Shown piece after piece: positions 26,225-35,402 of a stretch of 45,993 nucleotides of DNA. Below the pieces are notes generated by a model, which was not told the DNA's origin, ran no database searches, and saw only the letters and a list, made by a program, of their open reading frames with translations. Source of the DNA: Candidatus Abyssobacteria bacterium SURF_5 (lineage in GTDB: Bacteria; Abyssobacteria; SURF-5); assembly GCA_003598085.1 (NCBI GenBank), contig QZKU01000031.1, positions 1-45,993 of the forward strand. Reading direction: 5' to 3'. Positions within the stretch are counted from its first letter, which is position 1. The number at the start of each line of letters is the position of its first letter. The position numbers were made by a program, and so were the translations under genes.

Positions 26225-26460
26225 ATAGTCCGGCACATAGACCCTATTCTACGCCCTCGGCAAGCTCGGACCGTAAATAGGGTCAGTCCCCGCCGCCCGG
26301 GCCGTAAATGGAGCCAGTTCCCTTCTCGAGACCTGTAGGGGCGGGTTTCAAACCCGCCCGAATGAAGTGCACATGACGGAGAGGAAGCCTTCACGGGAAG
26401 GCTCATTCAATCGGCAGGTGCGAATTCATTCGCACAGTCTTCGTCGCCGAAGAAGACTTC
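26225..26460. repeat. Variant GGGGAC-type hairpin and two GTAG-REPs
   Basis: 26227-26325: variant with CACATAGACCCTATTCTACG and AATAGGGTCAGTCCCC arms. 26336-26360: GTAGGGGCGGGTTTCAAACC-type REP. 26412-26440: GTGCGAATTCATTCGCAC REP. 26330-26440 is the reverse complement of most of 31745-31850. The remaining bases to 26535 carry half of a CACCAAGA block and no gene. Confidence 0.78.
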
Positions 26461-26535
26461 GGACCCCGGATGAAACATAAACCACCAAGACATAGAGACA
26501 TGGAAAGTTATCAATCCCCCATATAGACGTGTCTC

Positions 26536-27633
26536 ATGCAGAAACCCGCGAAAAAACAGCCGCAGCAACCCGACGAACATCATTTTGATGCCGCGGGCGA
26601 GACGCTCTTCATCAAACTTCCAAAAGGCGCCGTCGCAACGTGGCAAACGTCTTCCCGCATGACGATCGAGGCCGGCGGCGGCATACTCCGCGGGCCCGCC
26701 TCATTATTCACGCTCGGTAAGGGCACATTCAAGATCAATCCCGTTTCCGCCTGCCGGGTTTCCGCGGTCTTCGAGCATCCCGTCTACCTCGTGAGCTACC
26801 TGAGACTGGCCGATATCATGAAGAACCGGTACGTGTTCACGGTTCAGCTCCGGCCCGACTGGCGCGTCAACCTGTGGCCGCACCTGTTCGGCGCGTACGC
26901 GAGGACCGGCCAATGGCCCACCCGCAAGCGCGACTACGCCAGATTCTTCCGGCTCATCCTCGAACAGGCCGATCTCGATGCGCTCGCGCGCGCCGATTCG
27001 AAAACGCGCCTGCAGAAAATGAGCAGTTACCTCTCCCTCGCCGCGCTGGTGAAGGTCGGCCGAAACACGACGGCGCGCCGGCTGGCGGCGGAACATGGCG
27101 AAAAGATAATCCGGAAACTGCTCGAGGCGGAATATTATCCGGAACTGCTGGCCGAGGTGGACGCTTTCAATTCGCTGAAAAAGGCGGGCGGCATCGTGCC
27201 GCTCACCGGCGCGCTCGCGCAGGATGAGACCGGCCTGAAGACCCCATTCGAGATCGCGCGCCCGCAGCGCATCGAGGTGCGGGGCCGCTGTTCGGTTGAA
27301 TTCATGTGGGAGTATGGCGAGCACTATGACGGCGGGCTGCTGTGCTCGTCCATCGAGCTCACGCCGAAGGCGCCGCTCGCGCTGCCCGGGCGACTCCAGG
27401 TGAGCGCCCCGCGCGCGCATTTCGTCCTCGATACCGGCGCAAAGACCGCCTACGGCGCCACGTTTCCTGCGCCGCTCATTTGCAAGGGAGAAGATGCATC
27501 CATCAGCATTTCCAATGGCTCTCCGGGCGCGCTCGCAAACATCAAGCAAGGAATTGCCGGTTTCCTCTCGCGCCGCCCGCCCCGCCGCGATCCCGGCAGC
27601 CTCGCAATCGAGATCGCCGCAACCGAAATCTGA
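26536..27633 (+). CDS. Unrecognised soluble protein
   Basis: A 365-residue protein I do not recognise. No signal peptide or TM segment. Residues about 15-85 look beta-rich (ETLFIKLPKGAVATWQTSSRM, GGILRGPASLFTLGKGTFKINPVS). About 90-220 is helical and basic with several Arg/Lys and aromatic residues. About 220-365 is again beta-like and ends in a proline/arginine linker (RRPPRRDP). The two-part beta-helix-beta pattern could be a carbohydrate-binding or AIM24-like fold; the first 60 residues loosely recall the AIM24/TRAP-like family (speculative). No Shine-Dalgarno is seen before ATG 26536. Its neighbours are repeats and another unknown gene at 24779. Confidence 0.65.
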   Translation: MQKPAKKQPQQPDEHHFDAAGETLFIKLPKGAVATWQTSSRMTIEAGGGILRGPASLFTLGKGTFKINPVSACRVSAVFEHPVYLVSYLRLADIMKNRYVFTVQLRPDWRVNLWPHLFGAYARTGQWPTRKRDYARFFRLILEQADLDALARADSKTRLQKMSSYLSLAALVKVGRNTTARRLAAEHGEKIIRKLLEAEYYPELLAEVDAFNSLKKAGGIVPLTGALAQDETGLKTPFEIARPQRIEVRGRCSVEFMWEYGEHYDGGLLCSSIELTPKAPLALPGRLQVSAPRAHFVLDTGAKTAYGATFPAPLICKGEDASISISNGSPGALANIKQGIAGFLSRRPPRRDPGSLAIEIAATEI

Positions 27634-27649
27634 AAAGCCGCAACCAAAA

Positions 27650-28020
27650 AATCCTGGAAACACGAATTACATGAATTTGACGAATTACACGAATGAAATC
27701 CCTTCTTCTGGTCATTCCTGCTCCGCCTGCGGCGCTGCCGCCAGGAATCCAGAATACGCGGCACAGCCATGCCTGCCACGCGTCTCGCGTGGTCATCTCA
27801 AGCTTCCTCTCGAAGAGCGTTAGCGCCTAAGCTGAGCGTCGCCTAAGCTGACCGTCTGCCTCTCGTGTGAAGTCACGCCTGGCGTGATCACGCGCCTCGC
27901 CGGCAACGGAGCCAAGCAAAAAAAGAATCATCTCCTCTGTTTCCTCCGTTATCTCCTGTTTAAGGTATTTCCTCTTCTTATCTTTCCGGTGTCTTGGTGC
28001 CTTGGTGGTTAGATTTTATT
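27650..28020. repeat. Repeat block: CACGAATTA nonamers, CTCCGTTA and TCTTGGTG repeats
   Basis: 27660-27697: tandem nonamers CACGAATTA-CATGAATTT-GACGAATTA-CACGAATG. 27937-28020: a copy of the block seen at 24385-24465 (CTCCGTTATCTCCTG, then TCTTGGTGCCTTGGTGGTT). Between them (27700-27930) is unremarkable sequence with GCC-rich palindromes such as the hairpin around 27776-27795. No gene is supported in 27634-28104. Confidence 0.75.
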
Positions 28021-28110
28021 TGAAAAACCTTTATCCCTGCCTCCCATAGCGGAGGCGCGTGTCAGGAGCAAAAATGTAACAAGGGAATCGCTTTTCAGCG
28101 GCGGGTGCTC

Positions 28111-28538
28111 ATGTGGCAGGCGCAGAAAAAGGAAATTCAGATTATCATCAAGTTCATCTCGGTTCTGGAGCGCGTGCAGCTTGTCTGCGCATCAGTCCTG
28201 TTTCTGGTCATCGTCGTTGAGGCGGCGGGGCTGTTTGGGGGAACACGGGTTTTCTTGGAAAGACGCTGCTGTTCGCCTGCTCGCTCGCCCTGTTTCAGAC
28301 AGGCGTTCTTTATCTCATGTTCTACCATTGCAACCGGAACAGCAGATACCGCGATAAAATGAGGATGTTCCTGGTTCACATGTCCGTTCTCCCATTCGTT
28401 TTCGTCGTCGCAACCGGAATCTCGTATCTGTTCGTTCAAATCCCTCTGATTCACTTCGCGTACGCCCTTGCCTGCCTCTCGCTCATCCCCGTCTTTCATC
28501 TCACCTTCCGCATTCTTGTCTCGCGACAGTTGGTTTAG
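28111..28538 (+). pseudogene. Frameshifted small membrane protein, four TM helices
   Basis: Two overlapping reading frames encode one protein. From ATG 28111 the first part has a hydrophobic VCASVLFLVIVVEAAGLFGG, then runs out of frame to 28362. The rest continues in the other frame as LGKTLLFACSLALF and three more membrane segments to the stop at 28538 (RILVSRQLV). Adding one G to the G-run at 28237-28241 joins them as GLFGGNTGFLGKTLLF without a gap, giving about 143 residues and four TM helices. So either a one-base deletion or a homopolymer error. A GTG at 28105 is an alternative start. Function unknown. Confidence 0.75.
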
Positions 28539-28610
28539 GAAACAGAGCATCTGTTATAATACGACTCAGTTAAGCATTTTCTGGATTATAGTAAACATCG
28601 AGGAGGTCTT

Positions 28611-29345
28611 TTGATCTTGTGGAGATTGAAGAGACTCATTAAGCGGAATGCGTTTGCGCTTTCAAAAGAGCCATTTGCTAAAGGTCAAAGTGACCGTGCT
28701 ATCGAAATCCCTTGGGCAATAGCCAAAGCTCGCGGAATGAAAGAAATACTTGAGATCGGTTTCGCAAGAGGCGAAGAAATATGGATAAAGTCTCTGCTTT
28801 CTCTTCCACGTAAAGAATTGTATGGAATAGATCTCTATGATAGAAGCATGTGGAGATTACCCGAGCTCATGGGGAAGATGAAGAATGTTCGGGGAGATAT
28901 CCTGCATCCGCCCTATAAAGAAAGCTCTTTTGACTGCGTGCTTTGCATCTCGACGCTGGAACATGTCGGTATGAACTCTCATAAGGTGAGAAACCCCTAT
29001 GGTGCCCCGCCCTGGCCGACAGAGCCCGAATGGTTTCTCAAACATAAGGAAGATTTTGAGACTGTCAAAGAGATCAAGCGAATTCTCAAGAACGGAGGAA
29101 AGCTGCTTCTAACAGTTCCATTTGGAAAGCTCTCCAACTATGGCAGCCATATTCAATATGATGCTACCAGACTCAAGCAGATTGCTGCGTCAACCTCTTT
29201 ACTGATTACTGACGAGGCTTATTTTGAATACCGGTTTGATGGTTGGTATACGAGTTCCGCCGAGAAGCTTTCTGACGTCCTTTTTCAAACTTGTGGTGCG
29301 CCAGCATCGACCGGTTTAGCATGTCTTGAGCTGAGGAAAATCTAG
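28611..29345 (+). CDS. Class I SAM-dependent methyltransferase, AT-rich
   Basis: 244 residues. Motif I ILEIGFARGEEIW (about 46-58) deviates from the usual GxGxG (GFARG); acidic GIDLYD follows strand 2, then FDCVLCISTLEHVG (about 103-116) and LKNGGKLLLTVPFGK. It is closest to FkbM/Methyltransf_11-like proteins of surface-glycan clusters by pattern. The start is TTG 28611 behind GAGGAGG, which is strong. The coding sequence is clearly AT-richer than its neighbours (about 43% GC in one 60-base line I counted) and uses AAA/GAA/ATA more, suggesting recent transfer. A TATAAT at 28555-28560 may be its -10. Confidence 0.85.
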   Translation: MILWRLKRLIKRNAFALSKEPFAKGQSDRAIEIPWAIAKARGMKEILEIGFARGEEIWIKSLLSLPRKELYGIDLYDRSMWRLPELMGKMKNVRGDILHPPYKESSFDCVLCISTLEHVGMNSHKVRNPYGAPPWPTEPEWFLKHKEDFETVKEIKRILKNGGKLLLTVPFGKLSNYGSHIQYDATRLKQIAASTSLLITDEAYFEYRFDGWYTSSAEKLSDVLFQTCGAPASTGLACLELRKI

Positions 29346-29373
29346 AAACAGCTTCAGTTAATAGCTCAAGACA

Positions 29374-29619
29374 TTATATTCGCACTTTCAAGAGCATCAG
29401 AATGATGCCAACGAGATTGGCAATGATCAAAGTGACGAAACCCCAGAACATGTTGGTCAGCCTGTCGACCTTCGCCTCGATCCGCTCGAGATACGCCGCC
29501 TCCGCCTTCTGCGAGAGAATGTGATCCAGCCGCTCGATGTTTTCCTCGAGCAATCGAATCTGCTGAGCGTGCGCGGCCCCTATCGGGCAAATTCCGTTTG
29601 ACATCGTTTCCACCTTCAT
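29374..29619 (-). CDS. XhlA-like coiled-coil membrane protein
   Basis: 81 residues: an N-terminal coiled coil (QQIRLLEENIERLDHIL...RIEAKVDRL, about 20-54) followed by one TM helix (FWGFVTLIIANLVGIILMLL). Size and layout match XhlA/hemolysin-type phage proteins that accompany holins. ATG 29619 overlaps the fibre stop as ATGA; an internal ATG at 29604 with AAGGTGG five bases before it is also possible (76 residues). Last gene of the phage module. Confidence 0.7.
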   Translation of the reverse strand: MKVETMSNGICPIGAAHAQQIRLLEENIERLDHILSQKAEAAYLERIEAKVDRLTNMFWGFVTLIIANLVGIILMLLKVRI

Positions 29620-31472
29620 GTTTGCGTTGAGCTGGCATCCGCACTATATGCGGTCCCGCATCCGAAATAGTTTTGCGTCGAGACGCTGACTCCCAGACTT
29701 GCGTCCGTATTGCGAATGCCGACCGTTTCACTATTGATGTAACTTGCATAGGCCCCACCAGCAGTCATTAACGTCGCATTTCGGTTGCAGAAAATTCCAT
29801 AATTAGTATTTGCGTAAGTATAGCTGTTGTAGATGTTAACTATCGCTCCTTCCGTCACCTGAACGCCGACGCTGCCGCAGGAGCGGAAATAGGATCGGGA
29901 GAGCGTTCCCGCGGCCAACTGTCTCAGTATGAGACCGATGTTTCCGACGTCGTCGGCGAAGATCGCCTCGGACGAGCCGGCCGAGTCGCCCGTGCCTTTC
30001 AGGACCGAAAGGCTTTTAATTTCAAACGCGCGGCTGGTCACGTTCGTTGTCGCCGCCCGAAGCCCGATCAGCGAAGCGGCGCTCGAATTATCGAGTACAA
30101 CGAATTGAGCCGCCGCGGTGCACTGCAGAAACCGCAGGGTGACGCCTCGCTGTTCGTCGAGCCTGATCGAAATATTGCCCGCGCCTCCGTTGACACTTGT
30201 GCCGAGCGAATCGATTGAATAGGCGCTTGTCGCGTTGGGGACAGTGGTCCATTGGCCGGCGATCGTAATCGATGTGGCGGTGTTGCTTGCGATCCAGGCA
30301 AGCTGGCCGCTGCCGGTTCCGGCGGTAATGCGCAGCAGCTTATACTGGTGCGCGTTAGTTCCCCACGATTTGCTTGTGTCGCTGAGCGTCGTTGCGGTCG
30401 CGCCGGTCGCGGTCCCGGCGTCGCTGTTGACCAACGCGCCTTGCAGCGTGACCGATGCGCCCGCCGAGCCCATGGTCTTGCCGGCGAAAAGAAGCGCCTC
30501 GGGATAGGTCCCGGCCGCGATATCGATCACGATCGGTTCGAGCACGACGGCGGGAACGGCGTCCCAGGCGCGCTGGATCGTTGCGAAGGGCGCCGCCGAA
30601 GTGCCGGGATTCGCATCGTTGCCGATGGCGCCGTTGACCGAGATGGTGCGCGTGCCGCCGGAAAGCTCGCCGCAGGTGGTCCCGAGCTCCAGATTCACGC
30701 GGTCGCCGCCCGCGCCGATGAATTTGAGGTCTTCGCCGTTGACGTTGATCGAGCCGATCGAGGCGAGCGCCGGTTGCTCGTTGTTCTCGGCATCTATCTG
30801 CGTGTGCGCGAGGTCGGTGATATCGGCCTCGGTGTGCTGATGGCCGGGCGCCGAATAGTCCGTTCCGGCCGCCGCGATCGAGAGCACGCCGGTGGCCGTC
30901 GTGTTCTTCAGCAGTCCGCTTTCGAGATCCGCAAGCGCCTGCTCGGCCGAGAGCGCGGCGTCATGCGTTTGGGTGATATACGTGGCGCCGACCGGCGCTC
31001 CCGAGCCGGATGAGCCGGTGAAATATTCGTCGAATCCGAGCTCGATGCTCGCATAACACTGGCCGGGCGCCGGAACGCCGGCCGCGGTGACCGCCCGCGC
31101 GAAGATGCCCGCCTGCGGCGAATCGACTCCTTTCGCCTTGCCCGCGGTCGCCGACGTGATCAGCCATTGTCCGCGGGTGACCGTTCCGACCACGTTAACC
31201 GCCACGCGGCCGCCGTCCTGCCTGATTATGCACAGGTTGCCGGCCGTGACCGATTCGTCCGCGACGCCCGCAACGGCCTGCGCGCCCTCGACCGCAGTCG
31301 TCTTCACGCCGTAATCGGCGGTCGGGTCCCACACGACGACGTCGCCCGCGCTCACCGCGGTGGTCGCATAAAACGTTGTGGCCGCGATTGCGCCGCCGCA
31401 CGCAACGATGAGCACCAAAAAGACAACAGCCAGAGTTACGATCGTTTTCATTTTCCGTTTCCTCCCGTACAT
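29616..31472 (-). CDS. Phage-like beta-helix fibre/appendage protein with N-terminal signal-like segment
   Basis: 618 residues from ATG 31472 (or 611 from ATG 31451; both have Shine-Dalgarno sequences). The N-terminus MKTIVTLAVVFLVLIVACGG is a signal or anchor segment, unusual for a virion protein. Then come a small domain with VVVWDPTADYG, a linker with HQHTEADITDL (the HxH-Tx-DI pattern of tail fibres), and a long right-handed beta-helix-like region of Ser/Ala/Thr-rich short repeats (about 300-600) containing ISVNGAIGNDANPGTSAAPFATIQ, typical of pectate-lyase-like folds. Probably the tail fibre or a surface appendage. An in-frame extension to 31697 is repeat sequence and is excluded. Confidence 0.75.
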   Translation of the reverse strand: MYGRKRKMKTIVTLAVVFLVLIVACGGAIAATTFYATTAVSAGDVVVWDPTADYGVKTTAVEGAQAVAGVADESVTAGNLCIIRQDGGRVAVNVVGTVTRGQWLITSATAGKAKGVDSPQAGIFARAVTAAGVPAPGQCYASIELGFDEYFTGSSGSGAPVGATYITQTHDAALSAEQALADLESGLLKNTTATGVLSIAAAGTDYSAPGHQHTEADITDLAHTQIDAENNEQPALASIGSINVNGEDLKFIGAGGDRVNLELGTTCGELSGGTRTISVNGAIGNDANPGTSAAPFATIQRAWDAVPAVVLEPIVIDIAAGTYPEALLFAGKTMGSAGASVTLQGALVNSDAGTATGATATTLSDTSKSWGTNAHQYKLLRITAGTGSGQLAWIASNTATSITIAGQWTTVPNATSAYSIDSLGTSVNGGAGNISIRLDEQRGVTLRFLQCTAAAQFVVLDNSSAASLIGLRAATTNVTSRAFEIKSLSVLKGTGDSAGSSEAIFADDVGNIGLILRQLAAGTLSRSYFRSCGSVGVQVTEGAIVNIYNSYTYANTNYGIFCNRNATLMTAGGAYASYINSETVGIRNTDASLGVSVSTQNYFGCGTAYSADASSTQT

Positions 31473-31489
31473 AGGTTTTCTCCTTTCCA

Positions 31490-31900
31490 GCGAAGGGGAC
31501 TGACTCCATTTACGGAATCCACGCTTATTCCGATGCTCGTTGAGCGGAGCGAAATCACGCGCCTCGCGTGATAGAATGGTGTCTGTCCCCGAAGCCTCCA
31601 AAAGCCTCAAATCAACCACCAAGACACCAAGACACCAAGAAGATTCCTTCTTATTCTTTATGTTTCCTCTGTGCCTTTGTGTCTTGGTGGTTCGCATTTC
31701 ATTCCGGGCGCATCGAAGGTTCTTTCTTCAACAGCGAAGACTGTGCGAATGAATTCGCACCTACCGATTGAATAAGGCTTCCCATGAAGGTTTCCTCTCC
31801 GTTATTCGCATTTCATTTCGGGCGGGTTTGAAACCCGCCCCTACAGGTTTTGTATCCTAATCCGCGAAAATCCGCGTAATCTGCGGATACACGCCTTTTT
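31490..31900. repeat. Repeat block between fibre and tail-hub genes
   Basis: 31493-31595: GGGGACTGACTCCATT...AATGGTGTCTGTCCCC with the long inner loop. 31618-31690: CACCAAGA triple octamer facing CTTTGTGTCTTGGTGG. 31742-31765: GTGCGAATGAATTCGCAC REP. 31825-31850: GGGCGGGTTTGAAACCCGCC REP. 31857-31890: AATCCGCG/AATCTGCGG nonamers. Confidence 0.85.
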
Positions 31901-31901
31901 C

Positions 31902-34900
31902 TTAAATGATTTCTTCCCATCCGCAGTCCTCGACCACGTCGCGCGGAAGCCGCAGATAGCCGCCTGCGGTCGCCTCGGCCGCGCGCGTCGAACCGATGTT
32001 GAACCACACCTTCTCCGCGTCGGCCTCGATCGCGTCTTCGGCGCCCGAAAACGCAAGCGCCTGATCGCCCAGAATATCCGACGGAACCAGCAGATTCCCC
32101 TTCTCGTCGAATTCCATGACGCGCGTCCCGTCGGAGAGCGCGAACGCGATGCATTCGCGAGCGCCGTCGTACAAGATCGGGTAGCCCGCCGCGGGCGGCA
32201 ATTCCTGATCGCCCACAACGAATCCCTTGAGATACAGCCTGCCGTCAATCGACAGGCACGCCGCGAGAAGACCGCGAATGACGAAATAGAAATTCTGCTC
32301 GTCGAGCTTGATGAACGTAGCGCCCGAACCCGTCCAAAAATATTCGTACCGTTCGAGCTCGGCGCAGAAGCCGATGGCATCGAGCTCGCGCCGGTCGGTT
32401 CGCCCGGAAACGAATGCCGTCTCGATCAACTCGCCCTTCACCTTGAGCAGTCCCTTTTCGAGATCGGTGATCTCGGCGACGTCGCCGCGCTCAAGATTCA
32501 AATCCCGCAGGAACGAGGTCCACCGATAACGCCGCCGCGGGATCGAGTGTCGGCCCAGAAAGAACTGGAGGAGGCTCTGGACATAGGAGGCGTCGCGGAG
32601 CGCAAAGAATTCATGAACCTTTGCGCGCGCGCCGAAAGACTCGCGGCTCTCGCCGTCCGCCACCTGAACAATTCCCGCGTATCTGTCGGCCAGAGTTCCT
32701 TTCCTGCTGTAATCGCGCGAGTGATAACCGGTGAGCATGTTGCGGATCGCGGAGACGCCGGCATGCTCGAGCCGGACCGATGCCGCCGCCCGATGAGCCG
32801 GCGCGATGACGCGGACCGGATTCTCGAGCGACTCCGCCCGATAGAAAAGGGAGAATCTGCCATTGAAGGCGAGGCGGCTGCGCGCCTGCTCGGCCAGCTC
32901 GAACAACAGCCGGGCCGCGCTTATTCGCTCGCACAACGAGAACGCGAATGCGGCGCCCGCGGCCTGAAGCGAGGAGCGCGCCTCCGCGAACGAGGCCGAA
33001 TCGATATGGGCCGCCTCGCTGAGACCGAGCACGTCCACGAGGATGTGCCGGATCACGTCGGCCGGATTCTCGAGCAACTCGCCGGTCCCGTCGCCGCTGG
33101 ATTCGATCCCTTGCACCGTGCAGGTGACGTCGTCGCTGATGATCTCCTCGAGCGGCGCGTATTCGACCTCGAAGAAGACGTGCAGGATATAGCCGAGCAC
33201 CCCGTCGTCGGCGCCGGCGACGTTGTAATCGACGCTGATCTCGCGGCCGGTGAACCAGCCCCAGTCATTCGCCACGAGGTCGGTTATGTCCACCGCCTCC
33301 ACGACCGAGGTCGAGCTGATCGGCTCTTCATTGATGACATGATGGTGTGCCGCCGCGTAGGCGCCGACGTCGGCGCTGTCCTTCGTGCCGGGACCCTCGT
33401 ATTCGATCGGCTGTTCGAGATATTCGAGCTCGTACCAGACGCCGAACAGCCGGATCAAACCGGTGCCGAGCGGAATGATCGCAATGTAGGTATTCGAGTT
33501 TTCGAGGTCTTCCCAGTTCAGGCCGCTGATCGTTTCCCAGCCCGATTTCCAGGTTTCCGGCGTCGAGCTGCCGGAGACGGTATACTGTTTCGCCTGCACG
33601 CCGTTGTGATAGAACCTCAGAACAAACGAGCCGACCATTCCGCTCTCGCCGCGGCGGCAGCAGAATTGAATGCGCTGAACGCTTCCTTTCGATGTCGTGG
33701 CCGCAAGCGTGCAGATGAGATTCCTGTCGGTGCTCGCCGTGGTGGTGTAGCCGCTCCTGTCGAGGTTGTTGCCGGCGATATCGTTCAGTTCGGCCCAACT
33801 GCCGGTGGTCCCGCCGGTTTGCGCGACGGTATTCGTGAACAGCGCCTCCTTCTTGACCACCATCGAATGCGTGTGTTCGCCGGTGATCGAGTGGGCGTGC
33901 CCGTGATCGACGTCCACCTCGCCGCCGCCGCCTGCCACGTCCTCCTCGCCCGGGCCGGCAAGCCTGAAGGTCTGGGCGGCAACAGTGACGCTGAGGTAAT
34001 CGTCGGCGAACGCGGTGCTCTCGAAATGCTCGACCACGAGGAATGCCTTCAGGATCTCGCCGCGCGCGTCCGCGTTCGGGCTCATGTCGGTGGTCTGCCT
34101 GATGCGAAGAGAGTCGTTGCCGGCGGCGCCGGAAATCCTGGCGACGAGCGTCGCGAAGCCCTCGAGCGTGGTGTAGTAGCAATGCTCCGGATCGAGCGCC
34201 TCGTTGCCCGCCGCCGTCTCATCGAACTGCATCTCGAGGAACCGAGACGCGCGCGAATACCTGCGCACCTTCGGCCGGTTCGTAAACGTGATGGTGGCGA
34301 GCGCGGCGCCGGGCAGCAGCGCCGTATTGTTGCAGTCGATGGCGCACGAGCCGGCGTCAACCGGCACGCCGGCCACGCGCACGCTCTCGATCGATTTGCA
34401 TGCGTGGCATGCGACGAGATAGATATGATCGGTCATATACTCGATTACATCGGCACGGTTCAAGTGCTCGGCGGCCTCCGTCCCGTTCGCTCCGCGCGTG
34501 CAGCCGGTGAAGACAGTCTCGCTTCTGCCCGAATAGGTGATCTGTTCGTCCTCGATCAGAAGCGTGCCCGCATCCGGGAAGCCGCTCGTGTCGTCCACCT
34601 CGATCGTGGTATCCGCCGACAGGATGCTTCCGCGCAGACTGGTCGAGCGGCCCACCTTCGCCCGGACCGCGGGCACGCGCGGAACTTGTCCGAAAATGAG
34701 AGGGACCGGCCGCCCGACGTCGTCCGGATGAGCCGCGGGAAAATTGGCGGCCGAAACCAGCATCTCGGGCAGCGCCCGATCGTACCTGCCGAACAGCGGC
34801 TCGATGATGAGCTCGATCCGGTCGTCACGCAACTGCGCCTTTTCGATGTGCCCGGAAAACAGGTCGACAACGTCGGCGGCCGTCAGCGGTTCGAAAAAAA

Positions 34901-35195
34901 GCCTGACGCGCGCCGGCTTGCCCTCGGGGATCGACGCCGTCACCCGCTCGAGGAGCGATTCCTCCGGCGCAAGCGCAACCGTGACCGGCTCATATTCGGC
35001 CGAAGGATTCTTGAAGGAGGCGCTTATCGGGCTTATGGCGAGAATGATTCCGGCGTAGCTCGTGCCGTCGATGGTGACCGGCCGCTGGGAATAGCGACCG
35101 GTCAAGATATCTGTCCACTCAACCTCGAGCAGCAGCACCGGCCGGTTGTATGCGGCGGCGCATTCAATGAGCGTTTGCGGCGTCAGCGATTTCAT
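31902..35195 (-). CDS. Large phage tail-hub/baseplate-like protein
   Basis: 1097 residues from ATG 35195 (GGGGAGA upstream). The N-terminus (LLLEVEWTDILTGRYSQRPVTIDG) and the early part (EPVTVALAPEESLLERV, FGRYDRALPEML) look like a tail-hub domain. Around 225-275 is a DDTSGFPDAGTLLIEDEQITY / FTGCTRGANGTEAAEH segment, common to tail-associated phage proteins. Later beta-rich domains and a C-terminal hub-like part (LENPADVIRHILVDVLGLSE) end in receptor-binding or carrier domains. It is comparable in place and type to GTA gp13/gp15 or lambda J-type host-specificity proteins. It is the largest gene in the window. Four His residues in DHGHAHS and the HTHSM motif could bind metal. Confidence 0.75.
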   Translation of the reverse strand: MKSLTPQTLIECAAAYNRPVLLLEVEWTDILTGRYSQRPVTIDGTSYAGIILAISPISASFKNPSAEYEPVTVALAPEESLLERVTASIPEGKPARVRLFFEPLTAADVVDLFSGHIEKAQLRDDRIELIIEPLFGRYDRALPEMLVSAANFPAAHPDDVGRPVPLIFGQVPRVPAVRAKVGRSTSLRGSILSADTTIEVDDTSGFPDAGTLLIEDEQITYSGRSETVFTGCTRGANGTEAAEHLNRADVIEYMTDHIYLVACHACKSIESVRVAGVPVDAGSCAIDCNNTALLPGAALATITFTNRPKVRRYSRASRFLEMQFDETAAGNEALDPEHCYYTTLEGFATLVARISGAAGNDSLRIRQTTDMSPNADARGEILKAFLVVEHFESTAFADDYLSVTVAAQTFRLAGPGEEDVAGGGGEVDVDHGHAHSITGEHTHSMVVKKEALFTNTVAQTGGTTGSWAELNDIAGNNLDRSGYTTTASTDRNLICTLAATTSKGSVQRIQFCCRRGESGMVGSFVLRFYHNGVQAKQYTVSGSSTPETWKSGWETISGLNWEDLENSNTYIAIIPLGTGLIRLFGVWYELEYLEQPIEYEGPGTKDSADVGAYAAAHHHVINEEPISSTSVVEAVDITDLVANDWGWFTGREISVDYNVAGADDGVLGYILHVFFEVEYAPLEEIISDDVTCTVQGIESSGDGTGELLENPADVIRHILVDVLGLSEAAHIDSASFAEARSSLQAAGAAFAFSLCERISAARLLFELAEQARSRLAFNGRFSLFYRAESLENPVRVIAPAHRAAASVRLEHAGVSAIRNMLTGYHSRDYSRKGTLADRYAGIVQVADGESRESFGARAKVHEFFALRDASYVQSLLQFFLGRHSIPRRRYRWTSFLRDLNLERGDVAEITDLEKGLLKVKGELIETAFVSGRTDRRELDAIGFCAELERYEYFWTGSGATFIKLDEQNFYFVIRGLLAACLSIDGRLYLKGFVVGDQELPPAAGYPILYDGARECIAFALSDGTRVMEFDEKGNLLVPSDILGDQALAFSGAEDAIEADAEKVWFNIGSTRAAEATAGGYLRLPRDVVEDCGWEEII

Positions 35196-35214
35196 GATTG
35201 TTCTCCCCGATCGA

Positions 35215-35400
35215 TCCGCAGATTTCGCAGATTTCCGCGGAGTCTGTTTGCTGTGGCGATGGGTTTCATACCCGACCGAATGAAAACAAACCGCCAAGAC
35301 ACAAAGGCACGGAGCATTGCAAATAAAAATCCTCTTGGTGTCTTGGTGTCTTTGTGGTTAGCATTTTTCTTGGAAGCTGTGGGGATGGTCCCCGTCGCAA
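35215..35400. repeat. Repeats: AATCTGCGG nonamers and CACAAAGG hairpin
   Basis: 35217-35245 carries CCGCAGATTTCGCAGATTTC nonamers. 35288-35368 is a CCAAGACACAAAGG ... TCTTGGTGTCTTTGTGGTT hairpin. 35380-35400 holds a half GGGGAC motif. Non-coding. Confidence 0.7.
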
Positions 35401-35402
35401 CC

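Noticed and set aside
24069-26460. CRISPR array
   Set aside because: Repeats are palindromic, unequal and irregularly spaced, with no uniform spacers and no cas genes.
28105-28538. Two separate small genes
   Set aside because: The frames join into one four-TM protein with a one-base change in a G-run.
31473-31697. N-terminal extension of the fibre gene
   Set aside because: The extra 75 codons are repeat sequence; the ATG at 31472 has its own ribosome site.
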